DNA from: Macrosoma leucophasiata
Taxonomy: Eukaryota > Arthropoda > Insecta > Lepidoptera > Hedylidae
DNA length: 64,000 bases
Direction of reading: 5' to 3'
Assembly (NCBI GenBank): GCA_036365455.1
Contig: JAWQUS010000011.1
Span: forward strand, 2,500,001-2,564,000
The position numbers were made by a program, and so were the translations under genes. Position 1 is the first letter of the stretch. The number at the start of each line of letters is the position of its first letter. The notes beneath the pieces are model-generated. The model was not told where the DNA came from. It was given only the letters and a program-made list of their open reading frames with translations, and searched no databases. Below, piece after piece: positions 29,985 to 40,015 of this stretch.

Positions 29985-30240
29985 GTTTTAAAATAATTTT
30001 ATTGAAACTAACGGGGGACAGATTAGACTTCTTATTTTTCAACACCTTTGGTTCTATTATTTGAGGTTTTTGTACGAATCCCATATTTAACTACTACTTA
30101 ACTTCATTAAAAACATGTTACTCAAGTATAACGTTTGATCATATAATATCATTTATTAAAAATTGGTCCCGTAGTTTCCAAGCCTATTATGTTAAACATA
30201 CGAAACTAAAAAGTTCTCTTTTGACAACATTTATATAAAA
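29985..30240 (+). repeat. Dispersed repeat fragment, copy 2
   Basis: ACGGGGGACAGATTAGACTTC and TTTTTGTACGAATCCC, as in copy 1, diverging after about 100 bases. Confidence 0.4.
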
Positions 30241-30464
30241 AATCTTTTTGATTCTTTCATAAAATTAGATCAGACATTTCACAGAAATGAAAAACCATTT
30301 AACTGATTTATTTTGCATATACTAAAACTAAAACAGCTCGTTACATGCTAGAACCTATGAATATAAATATAAATAAACACCATGCATTTAGTCTATTGTT
30401 CTCAAAATAAAACGCAGCGGAAGGTAACAAATATATTTACAAGTAGAAAAGAAAACTGGTGTTT
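30241..30464. other. Unassigned intergenic sequence
   Basis: Nothing recognised. Confidence 0.35.
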
Positions 30465-30758
30465 ACTGGTGGTAGAGCTACAATGACGGAGTTTGCGGGC
30501 GTAGGCACCACCGCATTACCTAATATACTTGCCACTAAATGGTAGTGTTCAACACTATAGTGTTCCGGTCAGGTGGTAATGTACGGCCCTGTAATTTCCG
30601 GCACAGAGGCATAAGACCTTAGGCCTCAGGAGTGGTAACGCATCTGCATTTTGACCTTGGTCTTTGTGTGGGTGTCTATAGGCTGCAGTCATCACTTAAC
30701 ATCAATGTGAACTGCATGCTTGTTTACCACTTCCAATAAAATATTATTTAAAAAAAAA
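30465..30758 (+). repeat. Family B, full length
   Basis: ACTGGTGGTAGAGCTACAATG to a tail AATAAAATATTATTTAAAA, the A-tail being interrupted. Confidence 0.9.
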
Positions 30759-30761
30759 TCC

Positions 30762-30990
30762 ATTAGATACTTTGAAATACTTAAATTCATTGGCATCAGG
30801 TCTCTGTTCATTTTTCGTCTAACCTCATTACCAAAGTACTGACCGGGCCCAGCAATAGCTAAATTGAGTTCTCTCGAACTGTAGCAAATTTAATATTATT
30901 GACGAAGTTACCGCAGCCTCGGTCTGTACTATGGTGATATTTTCTTTTTCATGATAATGGAATATAAATAATCATTTTAGTTTAATATAC
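30762..30990 (+). repeat. Local repeat R, full copy
   Basis: TTGAAATACTTAAATTCATTGGCATCAG onward is found again at 31475, and GCTAAATTGAGTTC...CTGTA with GAAGTTACC at 32970. Not a known family to me. Confidence 0.6.
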
Positions 30991-31012
30991 GCGAGATACA
31001 TCCGAAAACTAG

Positions 31013-31058
31013 TTTTATTTCAATGAGTGCAGCTCGCGAAAACCTAAGAACATACAAT
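31013..31058 (+). repeat. Short conserved block, copy 2
   Basis: TAGTTTTATTTCAATGAGTG, as at 21651. Confidence 0.6.
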
Positions 31059-31194
31059 ATAAAGTGGGTTGAGTTATCTATTATAAATTACTGAAGTATT
31101 GAGGATGGAGGTATTTACAGGCAGGAGTGTGGTTTAAATTCTAATATTTGATTTCATTTTCAGTTTTTCAGCCAACAACGACGGCTTAATAACG

Positions 31195-31328
31195 AAAGAT
31201 TTCAATTTAGATGCATTGCCACTCTTGAGATCTAAGCTGTAATCCCTCTGTGCCGGAAAGTACCGTACATTACTAGAACACAACTAGATAGCGGCAAGTA
31301 ATTAGTAAGTTAACGAGGTGGTACATAA
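31195..31328 (-). repeat. Family B, diverged fragment
   Basis: GATGCATTGCCACTCTTGAG to AACGAGGTGGTAC. Confidence 0.6.
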
Positions 31329-31454
31329 GGTGATGATGGTACATACATTAAGCTTTAATCAGCTAATAATACATATGAACATTCTTTTCCACGCATTATC
31401 TGTGCATTTTCTCTATCACAAAATACAATAAAAGCTAATAAATAAAGTTTAAAT

Positions 31455-31575
31455 AAAAAAACATTGAATGCATTGAAATACTTAAATTCATTGGCATCAG
31501 TTCTCTCTTCATTCTTACCGGCCGGCTAACCTTAATACGCTATTAACTTTGTTTCGTTTCAATATACGCGCTGTG
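31455..31575 (+). repeat. Local repeat R, left half
   Basis: GAAATACTTAAATTCATTGG and TCATTCTTACCGGCCGGCTAA; the right half of the unit is not here but a matching piece lies at 32905. Confidence 0.55.
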
Positions 31576-31661
31576 ATAAAAGACAATTGAAACAAAATTC
31601 CAAACACACATACATCTCTACTTATCAATCGGTAAAATACTGGTATAAATATATTTTATAA

Positions 31662-31754
31662 CTAGCTGTGCCTGCGACTTTTCTCGTGTGGAATAGTGAA
31701 TTTGGGACTTCGAGCAGCGTTTTTGCCGGCATAAGTGATAAGTTCGCCACGATC
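31662..31754 (-). mobile_element. Helitron-like end, minus strand
   Basis: ACTAGCTGTGCCTGCGACTT is the reverse complement of a hairpin-CTAG end. It directly precedes the trinucleotide tract. Confidence 0.45.
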
Positions 31755-32150
31755 GTCACCACCTTCACCATCACCACCACCACTGTCACCACTACCACCT
31801 CCACCACCGCCACAACCAACATCACCAAACATCTACGCCACCAATGTCACCAATCACACCAACGCCACCAAAACCGCCACCACTACCACAACCAATGCTA
31901 CCAACGCATCCAAAAGTACCAACAACATCCCCAACGTCACCAATGCCTCCATCGCCACTAAAAACCACCACCACCAGTAACGCCACCAACACCACCACCA
32001 GAGTCACCAACAACACCTACGCCACCAACGACACCAATGACACCAATGACACCATCACAACCATCACCACCATTATCACAACCACTACCAACACCACCAA
32101 TGTCAGCAACGTCACTAATACCATTACCACCATCACCACCATCATCATCA
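31755..32150. repeat. Degenerate (ACC)n trinucleotide tract, ~400 bp
   Basis: Mixture of ACC, ATC, AAC and GCC triplets. Frames on both strands give Thr/Pro/Ser- or Val/Gly-rich chance translations up to 158 codons; none is credible as a gene. Confidence 0.95.
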
Positions 32151-32194
32151 TAACCAACATCCGAAAGAGATCCATCCGTATTCTAATAACAGAG

Positions 32195-32895
32195 AAAAAA
32201 TCAACCAAGTGCGAGTTGAACTTGTGCACAAAGGGTCCCGTACAAAAAAATCTATATGTTGTATGGGTATGGGTTAAATATTTACTTCATTTTTATTTAA
32301 TTATTTATTATGGAAGGTAATATACAACATAAGACCTAAAAATCTGTGAAAAGGAGAATGACCAATTTTGTATGGGAGTTCGCCCTTCTTGCGTCTCGAC
32401 GGGATTACAGCGGAGGATAGGAATCCGTAGGGTCCGTTTTTACCTTTTAGGTACGAAACTCTCTAAAAGATAAAACTAAGATACAGATATGATTCTTTAA
32501 ATTGACATAACTTTTTTATTTCTGAACCGATTTACTTGAAACAAACACTAAATGTTAAGTGAACCTTACACAATATATTAATGAAAACCGCAAATCAAAT
32601 AAGCCGTTTCTGATATAAGCGTGCACAAACACACAGACAAACAGAAATTTTTCCGGGATAAAAAGTACCCAGTATTGTGCGCCAAAGATTAAAGTATAAT
32701 CATACCAAGTTTCATTGTAATCAGACGGGTAGTTTTTCTGTGATGCTTGAACAAAAAGACAGACAGACAAAATTTTTTCTAATCACATATTTGGGTTCGG
32801 TATCGATCAAGTAACATCCCCTGATATTTATTTTTTCAATATTTTTAATGTACAGAATTTACACTTCTACAGTTTTATTATAAGTATAGATGAAC
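32195..32895 (+). repeat. Composite old repeat with polynucleotide-tail motifs
   Basis: AAGTGCGAGTTGAACTTGTG, GGGTCCCGTACAAAAAA and GTACGAAACTCTC are motifs of a widespread insect repeat. The right part with CCAAGTTTCATTGTAATCAG and ACAGACAGACAAAATTTTT ends TTATTATAAGTATAGATG. Class not resolved. Confidence 0.45.
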
Positions 32896-32904
32896 ATAAC
32901 AAAA

Positions 32905-33090
32905 CCTGACCAACAGTTCTCCGCTCTTTTTTCACCTAACATTAGCAGGACTATCGCAAATAATTGCTAAATTGAGTTCCCTCAAACTGTAACTAGCCGA
33001 ATGTAATAATATTGATGAAGTTACCACAGTCCTGGATCTTTGGTACTGCGGTGATATTTTCTTTTCTATCTTAATGGAGTACGAACTGGG
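32905..33090 (+). repeat. Local repeat R, right part
   Basis: TTGCTAAATTGAGTTCCCTC, AATATTGATGAAGTTACC and GGTGATATTTTCTTTTC match the full copy at 30762. Confidence 0.6.
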
Positions 33091-33172
33091 TTAATCGAGT
33101 ATCGGTGACTAAGGACGCCTATTCTGGATAGAGTATTGGGCAAAAATGTTATTAAATAAGGCAAATATATTG

Positions 33173-33240
33173 TTTGATGTTATAAATTGGCAAACAAGAA
33201 TATTTATTGATGGCAAGTAAAACTGTAAATGGCAACGAGT
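33173..33240 (-). repeat. Family B 3' fragment
   Basis: GATGTTATAAATTGGCAAAC to GTAAATGGCAAC. Confidence 0.5.
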
Positions 33241-33288
33241 CTCTCCCCTTTTTTGGGGGGGCCTGGAGCTTACTCCACCGCTCGGTTT
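33241..33288 (-). repeat. Family E fragment
   Basis: GAGTCTCTCCCCTTTTTTGG and CTGGAGCTTACTCCACC, the reverse of the E 3' part at 2395. Confidence 0.65.
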
Positions 33289-33557
33289 GGGTAAGTGGCA
33301 AACAAGCATGCAGTTGACATTGATATTATGTGACGACTGCAGCCTATACACACTTACACAAAGACCGAGGTCAAAATGCTGATGCGTTACTATTCCTGAA
33401 ACCCTAAGGTGTTATGCCTCTGTGCGGGAAATTACAGGGTCGTACATTACCACCTGACCGGAACACGATAGTGCTCAACACTACCAATTAAGTATATTAG
33501 GTAATGCAGTGGTGCTTACGCCCGCCGAGTTCCGTCACTGGAGCTCTACCACCAGTA
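33289..33557 (-). repeat. Family B, nearly full length
   Basis: GTAAGTGGCAAACAAGCATG to CTACCACCAGTA, with the ATTTAGCGGCAAG block shortened. Confidence 0.85.
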
Positions 33558-33584
33558 GAATTCATAGTTATAAACATGTAAATA

Positions 33585-33703
33585 AACCAGAGATTTCGTT
33601 GTAGATGCGTTGCCACACCTGAGGCATAAGCTCGTCTGTGTCGAAAATTAGGTAATGCAGTGGTTCCTATGCCTTCCAGCTCGGTCACTGAAACTCTACC
33701 CTT
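33585..33703 (-). repeat. Family B, internally deleted
   Basis: GTAGATGCGTTGCCACACC joined to AGGTAATGCAGTGG and CACTGAAACTCTACC. Confidence 0.6.
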
Positions 33704-34393
33704 TTATATCAGTTACCACTAAAGCTATTTTTAACAAACTTTGAGTTCTATTTAATGTTTTTGGAAAAAAATATACAGGAAGCACTGCCCTTGTAGTGTA
33801 TATTTATAGGTCCGGTGCTGACTAATGAGATTCGAATAAAATTACTAACAAAAGATTCACTCATTACTAGGAATCTATAAGTCTAAATCTATATCGGTAT
33901 ATTAAATCGTTATTATACTAAAGTATTTGAATTCCTTATTACAATAAGCATAAGAAGTGTAAAAAAAAGCCAAAACAAAAACACACAACATTGGCATTGC
34001 TCGAACTTATATCATACAGTGCAAACACAGCCAATTTAACGAACAAAAAAACATGTAATAATGTGTAACATAACCTAAACAAACAGATTTAATGGCGGCA
34101 GCCGCCATATTTGTTTTCGTGGCCGTGTCAAACATGGCCGACCGCGGATTATCCGTGCAAAGGACCAGTAGCTGCAGAATTGCGTAAAAATATTACTTTG
34201 ACCGCAGAGTTCAGTTTTTATTAGAGTATTGCGTTGAATAATGACAGTGGATTTGTTTGCTGGGTAGACAAAGGGATTCTTTTTCATTTTCGTGAATACA
34301 GAGCTTTTTAAATTACTTGATTGCTCTAGGATTGTGAAAATATTGTAGTTAATATGTGATGATGTCACAAAAGACTTTAAGATATTCTATTTC
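33704..34393. other. Unassigned intergenic sequence
   Basis: A GC-richer island around 34090-34150 has the palindrome ATGGCGGCAGCCGCCAT (about 34091); no frame or repeat. Confidence 0.4.
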
Positions 34394-34647
34394 TTTTATG
34401 TTTTACATAAGGCAAACCAGCATGCGTTTAACATGGATGTTAAGTGATGGATGTTAAGTGATGAATGCATCTTTACACATCTACATAAAACTGGAGGTCA
34501 ACCCCTGAGCCCTTAGTTTTCATGTCTCTGTGATATTACGGAGCCATACATTAAAATCTAACCGGAACACTATGGTCCTGAACATGCCATTGACGGTAGA
34601 AAGGTTATGTAATACGGTGATGCCTATGTCCTCGACACTAAGGGCTC
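34394..34647 (-). repeat. Family B, diverged, with 15-bp internal repeat
   Basis: GATGTTAAGTGATG occurs twice in a row at 34436-34463; otherwise an older B copy ending GTCCTCGACAC. Confidence 0.65.
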
Positions 34648-34880
34648 TAACTTACCAGGAGGCCATGGCGACGTTGCTGGCTACGTATTCAAGCAGTTAG
34701 GGCTCTAACTCACCAGGAGGCTATGGCGACGTCGCTGGCTACGTATCCAAGCTGCTAGTATCAAAATACATGATACCTAACTCACCTGGCCACCTTGTGG
34801 TGACGTCTCCACACCATACTAATTGCTTGGGTACATAGCCGGCGACGTCTACATGGCATCCTAGTGAGTTAGGGCCTTAA
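34648..34880. repeat. Four-unit foldback of ~55-bp elements
   Basis: GGGCTCTAACTNACCAGGAGG with GGCGACGT-GCTGGCTACGTA occurs at 34644 and 34705 in direct order. A third diverged unit starts ACCTAACTCACCTGGCC (34770). A fourth is inverted, from ATTGCTTGGGTACATAGCC to CTAGTGAGTTAGGGCC (34821-34876). The outer ends therefore form a long hairpin. Confidence 0.75.
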
Positions 34881-34951
34881 AACTCCACCACCTGTGGAAA
34901 ATGCTTATATGGTTACATAAATGCTTGGCTTTAAGTGGATTTATTTATTTC

Positions 34952-35263
34952 TTTAACTGCCTCGGTAGCCTAGTGGTAGCAGGCCACTACTACTACGCTG
35001 AGGTCCTGGGTTCGATTCCCGGGTAGGGGGTTATCAGAGATAATGGTGAAAAGCCTTTGTCTCTGGTTCTATTGGGATTTTTCCATTTTCTGGAAATTTT
35101 CTAGTACCTCAAAGTTTGGTAATGTGCCCGGAGATGTCAACAGGCTCGCCACCTGTTACATGGGCCAAAACGTAACCGGCGAATCGTGGGTGTTTGCATG
35201 TATGCTTGAATGCATGCATTTACCTCTGCCTACCCCTTCGGGGATTACAGGCGTGAAGTTACG
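34952..35263 (+). repeat. Family A tRNA-derived SINE with target duplication
   Basis: Consensus-like copy with A box TAGCCTAGTGG and B box GGTTCGATTCC intact, flanked by TTTATTTATTTC at 34940-34951 and 35264-35275. Confidence 0.92.
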
Positions 35264-35414
35264 TTTATTTATTTCACAAAACATGGACAGTGGATGATTG
35301 ATCAAATAGATTGAATAGTCAATCTTTCTGTAGCCTTTCATTGTATAGACAATTTATACAATATGTTGTATCGGGAATAATTCACACTCTCAAACACCTC
35401 GCTTAGAAAATCGT

Positions 35415-35460
35415 GTGTGTTGTGTAAACCAGAAGCATACTTCTGGTTTACACAACACAC
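35415..35460. repeat. Perfect 21-bp hairpin, 4-base loop
   Basis: GTGTGTTGTGTAAACCAGAA... (35415-35435) and its exact reverse complement (35440-35460) around CATA. Confidence 0.95.
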
Positions 35461-35465
35461 TTCTA

Positions 35466-35890
35466 TATTTCAATACACATCACATTTACTTTGATATTCC
35501 ATCCCAAACCCTTTATTTAAATACCGCATTTTCAATTTACATAACCCGTCTACAATACATTAACACAGCGTCGATATGATTCAAACGAAGTAATCAAGTC
35601 GAGACCCACTGTGTTAACGTCATTCCCAATCAAGCGTTCGGAAGAAAAACGGCAAATTGTCCATTTACATCCAATATCCTATATCACAATGGGATAGAGT
35701 TGAAATTGACTCGTGCTCTGATGTAATAGTGGTAACACGATGTAGACGATCAAAGTGGCTATTTCTGCAGTAGGAAACAAAGTCACTTTGTCCGGAGCTC
35801 TGTTTGATTTTTTTGGGTTGATGTTTATTGAAATGCCTCTTATCGAGCGGAATCGAATGATGTGAGCAGTTGAAATATTGTCCCTAGATG
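35466..35890. other. Unassigned intergenic sequence
   Basis: No repeat recognised. Confidence 0.4.
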
Positions 35891-36609
35891 TTAGGATCCC
35901 ACCGTAGAATCATTTCGTTCATCCAGATATGCTGCAAACCTAATTTTGACGTGACAACGTCTTAAATTAGGTTGCGGCTCGGAGTCACTCATGAAAAAGT
36001 GTAACGCCCGGTAACGTAACGATGAGTCACCGAACGAGAGAGAGGCCTGCCGGACCGGCGAATGCCTTTCTACCGAGAAAAAGACGTTGTTACGTAAAAT
36101 CTTCGCCCGTAAAACCGACTTTACATTTAACCAGTTTTTTATGCATAATTATAATCTAGAGAATATATATCCACTGGCAACCGCCAATCAAAATTTGGCG
36201 GCAAGTATTTTTTTTTGGGTACGAAATTTTTTTTACTTGTTTTTTTAATAAATTGTCGTTTACCTACGGCAATATGTATAAGGATTCTGAAAAATGACGG
36301 TTTTCGTTACCCACTTGGCCGCCCCTACCTATTTTCGTTCCACCCCGATAACTTTGTACGTCCATAACGTACATGTATTATTTATATATCAAATTATTAT
36401 TTTTCTCGTTATTATACGGGAGCTAAATTAAAACTGCCGCAAATAGGAGTTGCCGGCTGTTAAAGATAAAAAAATAATAATTTAAAATACTTGCGCCCAA
36501 ATTTTGATTGGCAACCTAGTGGGTATTATTCCTTAGATTATAAATATGCATAAAAAGTAGGTTTGCAGCATATCTGGATGAACGAAATTATTCTGCGGTG
36601 GGATCCTAA
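35891..36609. mobile_element. Family K long-TIR element, split by J
   Basis: Outer ends TTAGGATCCCACCG (35891) and CGGTGGGATCCTAA (36596-36609) begin inverted arms that continue inward: ATCCAGATATGCTGCAAACC on the left, then, after the J insertion, TTTTTTATGCAT and CAATCAAAATTTGG at 36134-36215, paired with 36478-36558. Total arm length without J is about 130 bases; the element would be ~530 bp. No transposase. Confidence 0.8.
35944..36140 (+). repeat. Family J foldback repeat, copy 2 (inside K arm)
   Basis: Interrupts the left arm of K between AAACCTA and TTTTTTATGCAT. The right arm of K supplies the uninterrupted sequence. One arm base differs from copy 1 (GTTGTTACGT). Confidence 0.8.
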
Positions 36610-36822
36610 CCTATTTATTATGTGTGACAGACTTTTCACTGTGAAATTATTTTTTATTGCGCTGTCTAATTTCACGTTTCAGTTAACAATGCTTTTGATT
36701 GAAGTGAGAGGTGCGCTCACAATTTTGTTGGTAAATAAATTATTTGAGTATAACTTTATTTTCGACGTTTATTAAATTGAAGATACACATTTTACACTAA
36801 TATTGCACCGAAGTGATGATTC

Positions 36823-37107
36823 TAGTGGTGGTAGAGCTCCAGTGACGGAGCTCGCGGGCGTAGGCACCACCGCATTACCTAACATACTTGCCGCTAAATG
36901 GTAGTGTTCAGCACTATCGTGTTCCGGTCAGGTGGTAATGTACGGCCCTGTAATTTCCGGCACAGAGGCATAACACCTTAGGCTTCAGGAGTGGTACCGC
37001 ATCCACATTTTGACCTTGGTCTTTGTGTGGGTGCCTATAGGCCGCAGTCATCACTTAACATCAATGTGAACTGTATACTTATTTGCACCCTTCATTACAT
37101 AAAAAAA
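36823..37107 (+). repeat. Family B, full length
   Basis: TAGTGGTGGTAGAGCTCC to TTCATTACATAAAAAAA; faces the minus copy at 37243. Confidence 0.9.
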
Positions 37108-37242
37108 TAAAAATAGAAAATTTGTTAAGGATTATTGTCGAATAAACAATTGTAGGTGAAGTGAGGGACTCCCATGTATTATACACAAAACAAACGATTT
37201 CGATTTTATGAGTGCATCTCCGAAGGTTTTGTAGACAAGTAT

Positions 37243-37530
37243 ATATATAATGTAATGAAAGTGGCAAACAAGCATGCAGTTCACATTGATGTTAAGTGAT
37301 GACTGCAACCTATAAACATTCACACAAACACCAGAGGTCAAAATGCAGATGTGTTACCACTTCTGAGGCCTAAGGTATTGTGCCTCTATATCGGTAATTA
37401 CAGGGCCGTACTTTACCACCTGATCGGAACACGATAGTGCTGAATACTACCATTTAGCGGCAAGTATATTAGGTAATGCGGTGGTGCCTACGCCCGCGAG
37501 CTCCGTAACTGGATACTCTACTGCCAGTAA
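37243..37530 (-). repeat. Family B, full length
   Basis: AATGTAATGAAAGTGGCAAAC to CTACTGCCAGTA; forms an inverted pair with 36823-37107, spacing ~135 bases. Confidence 0.9.
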
Positions 37531-37887
37531 AACCAGTATATCTGTATTTCTGATAGAAAATAAGCATTCAAGTGTGTCGTAAGAGAACTTGACCATTTCG
37601 AGGCGCTGTTAGTTCAAGTTCCCTAATGAAGTAAACTATCTAATTGAATGAAACACACTCGACACTCGTGAAAGGGATACATAAGGGGATCACTACAGTT
37701 TTATTGCGTTTCTGTTGTCGTTCAGTGTCCAGTCGTTCTGTCTGGACAATTATTTTAACTGTGTCCTGGTCTCTTTAGAGATGATATTGCTTATAGAGAT
37801 ATAAGACTAGCTGTGCCCGCGACTTTATTTTGTACGTTTATTAAATTGAAGATACACATTTTATACGGTGGTAGGTATTATATTTTT

Positions 37888-38176
37888 ACCGGTGGTAGAG
37901 CTCCAGTGACGGAGCTTGCGGGCGTAGGCACCACCGCATTACCTAATATACTTGCCGTTAAATGGTAGTGTTCAGCACTATCGTGTTCCGGTCAGGTGGT
38001 AATGTACGGCTCTGTAATTTCCGGCACAGAGGCATAACACCTAATGCCTCAGGAGTGGCAGCGCATTTACATTTTGACCTCTGGTCATTGTGTGGGTGTC
38101 TATAGGCTGCAGTCATCACTTAACATCAATGTGAACTGCACGCTTGGTTGCCACTTTTATAACATAAAAAAAAAAA
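37888..38176 (+). repeat. Family B, full length
   Basis: CCGGTGGTAGAGCTCCAG to ATAACATAAAAAAAAAAA. Confidence 0.9.
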
Positions 38177-38317
38177 TACGAATATTTTACGGAAGTGATA
38201 GACAGATACTACCCCCACCTCCTTTTTCTTTTAGTGTCTCTCCAACTTGTTAAGGTAGGCTGTCAGTTCGGAAAACTTTAATCAGTCCTTCGCGAGATTC
38301 AGCGGCCCAGTTGATAA

Positions 38318-38546
38318 GCACTCACACAAAGACCAGAGGGCAAAATGCAGATGCGTAAGCACTTTTGAGGCCTAAAGTATTGTGCCTCTGTGCCGGAACT
38401 GTGTCGGAAATTACAGGGCCGTATATTACCACCTGACTGGAATACGATAGTGCTGAATACTACCATTTAACGGCAAGTATATTAGGTAATGCGGTGGTGC
38501 CTACGCCCGCGAGCTCCGTCACTGGACACTCTACCGCCAGTAAAAC
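38318..38546 (-). repeat. Family B, 3' end missing
   Basis: CACTCACACAAAGACCAGAG to CTACCGCCAGTAAAACC; contains a small duplication CTGTGCCGGAACTGTGTCGG. Confidence 0.8.
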
Positions 38547-38816
38547 CAGTATGTCTGTATTTCTGATAGAAAATAAGCATTCAAGTGTGTCGTAAGAGAA
38601 CTTGACCACTTCGAGGCGCTGTTAGTTCAAGTTTCCTAATGAAGTAAACTTCTATAACTATCTAATTGAATGAAACACACTCGACACTCGTCAAAGGGGC
38701 ACGTAAGGGGATCACTTTAGTTTTATTGCGTTTCTGTTGCCGTTCGGTGTCCAGTCGTTCTGTCTGGACAATTATTTTAACTGTGCCCTGGTCTCTTTAG
38801 AGATGATTTTGCTTAT

Positions 38817-39150
38817 AGACTAGCTGTGCCCGCGACTTTGTCCGCGTGAAAATTTATTATTGCTCAATATCCACCCGGACGAAGTCGTGGGCGGAGTTAG
38901 TATAAAAGTAGCCTAAGTTACTCCTTATTACATAAGCTATCTGCCAGTTAAAGTCCCGTCGTAATCGGTCCAGACGTTCCCGAGATTAGCCCCAACAAAC
39001 AGACAGACACACTTACAGACAGACAGACAAAAATTGAAAAAAAACGTTGGTTTGGCATATATACCGTTTATTTACACGAAGGCATTTAGTAAAAAGCGGT
39101 TATTTTTATGTTACATACAGACACTCCAATTTCATTTATTTGTGTAGATG
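38817..39150 (+). repeat. Family F, full length
   Basis: GACTAGCTGTGCCCGCGACT to ATTTATTTGTGTAGATG; overlaps the right end of the tandem duplication. Confidence 0.85.
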
Positions 39151-39214
39151 TATAGATCTGTCTAGTTTACGTCTGAAAAGTACAGTATCCAACAATAAAC
39201 ATTGCTTATCGACT

Positions 39215-39400
39215 TTTGGAAGAAGACTTCGGCTTATTTCGGGTCTGTAGAGCGTTATCTCTTTCGCACTATACCCTAAGTCACGTTTGTCGACCATTTG
39301 ATCAAATTGTTGTCGATTGATCTAACACCACTCAATTGAACCAATCCTATTACGAATATGAACTAAATAAGGTATTAGGTCGGCTTAAGGATTGCTTGAC
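39215..39400 (+). repeat. Block S copy 2 and neighbouring repeat
   Basis: GACTTCGGCTTATTTCGGG matches 11572. CAATTGAACCAATCCTATTAC (39334) recurs at 40306 as CAATTGAATCAATCCTATTAC. Confidence 0.5.
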
Positions 39401-39497
39401 GAAATTATGCTTCATTTGTATTACGATAGCTTTTGTTTATTGATCTTCAAGCTTTACATTTTAGGAACCCAAACCTGATGTTTAGTGCAGAGTCTAG

Positions 39498-39628
39498 ATT
39501 TCTAGTAGCTCAAGGGCATAGGTACATAGGCATTACTTAATATATCTGCCGCTATATGTTATTATTCTACACTTTGGCATTCCTGTTAGATTTTAATATA
39601 TGGCCCCGTTAAGTGAAAAAGCACATCT
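39498..39628 (+). repeat. Family B, old copy, split by A
   Basis: TAGTAGCTCAAGGGCATAGG to GCACATCTACC; resumes at 39983. Confidence 0.55.
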
Positions 39629-39638
39629 ACCTTTTGAT

Positions 39639-39972
39639 TTGTTTTCAAACTGCCTCGGTAGCCTAGTGGTAGCAGGCCACTACTAATACGCTGAGGTCCT
39701 GGGTTGGATTCTCCGAATTCCCGGAATGGAAGGTTATCAGAAGGAATGGTGTAACGTCCTCTAACGCTGGTTCTATTGGGATTTTTCCATTTTCTGGAAA
39801 TTTCCCAGAACCTCGAAGTTTGGTGATCTGCCCGGAGATGTCAACAGGCTCGCCACCTGTTACATGGGCCAAAACGTAACCGGCGAATCGTGGGTGTTTG
39901 CATTTATGCTTGAATGCATGCATTTACCTTTGCCTACCCCTTTGGAGATTACAGGCGTGAAGTTACGTTACA
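39639..39972 (+). repeat. Family A SINE inserted in B
   Basis: Complete copy flanked by ACCTTTTGAT at 39629-39638 and 39973-39982. The head has GGTTGGATTCTCCG, so the B box is damaged. Confidence 0.85.
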
Positions 39973-39982
39973 ACCTTTTGAT

Positions 39983-40015
39983 CTTGGTTTTTTGTAGATG
40001 TCTATTAACATCACT
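39983..40015 (+). repeat. Family B remnant right of A
   Basis: CTTGGTTTTTTGTAGATGTC continues the interrupted B copy. Confidence 0.5.

Larger units (their letters stand above)
36755..37831 (+). repeat. Tandem duplication, unit 1
   Basis: Begins TTTATTAAATTGAAGATACAC (about 36768) and contains one plus and one minus B element and a unique segment (AAAATAAGCATTCAAGTGTG to CTGTCTGGACAATTATTTT), ending CTAGCTGTGCCCGCGACTTT. The same order is found in 37832-38839, except that the DNA between the two B elements differs. Confidence 0.75.
37832..38839 (+). repeat. Tandem duplication, unit 2
   Basis: Starts within CGACTTTATTTTGTACG, the joint between the CTAGCTGTGCCCGCGACTTT end of unit 1 and the duplicated left flank. 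The segment after the second B copy is near-identical to unit 1, with one small insertion (TTCTATAA at about 38651). Confidence 0.75.

Noticed and set aside
31625..32320. Overlapping Thr/Pro-rich and Val/Gly-rich frames, up to 158 codons
   Set aside because: They are translations of a degenerate trinucleotide tract on both strands and in several frames.
36563..36775. 70-codon plus-strand frame after element K
   Set aside because: It begins inside the right TIR of K and has no recognisable domain.
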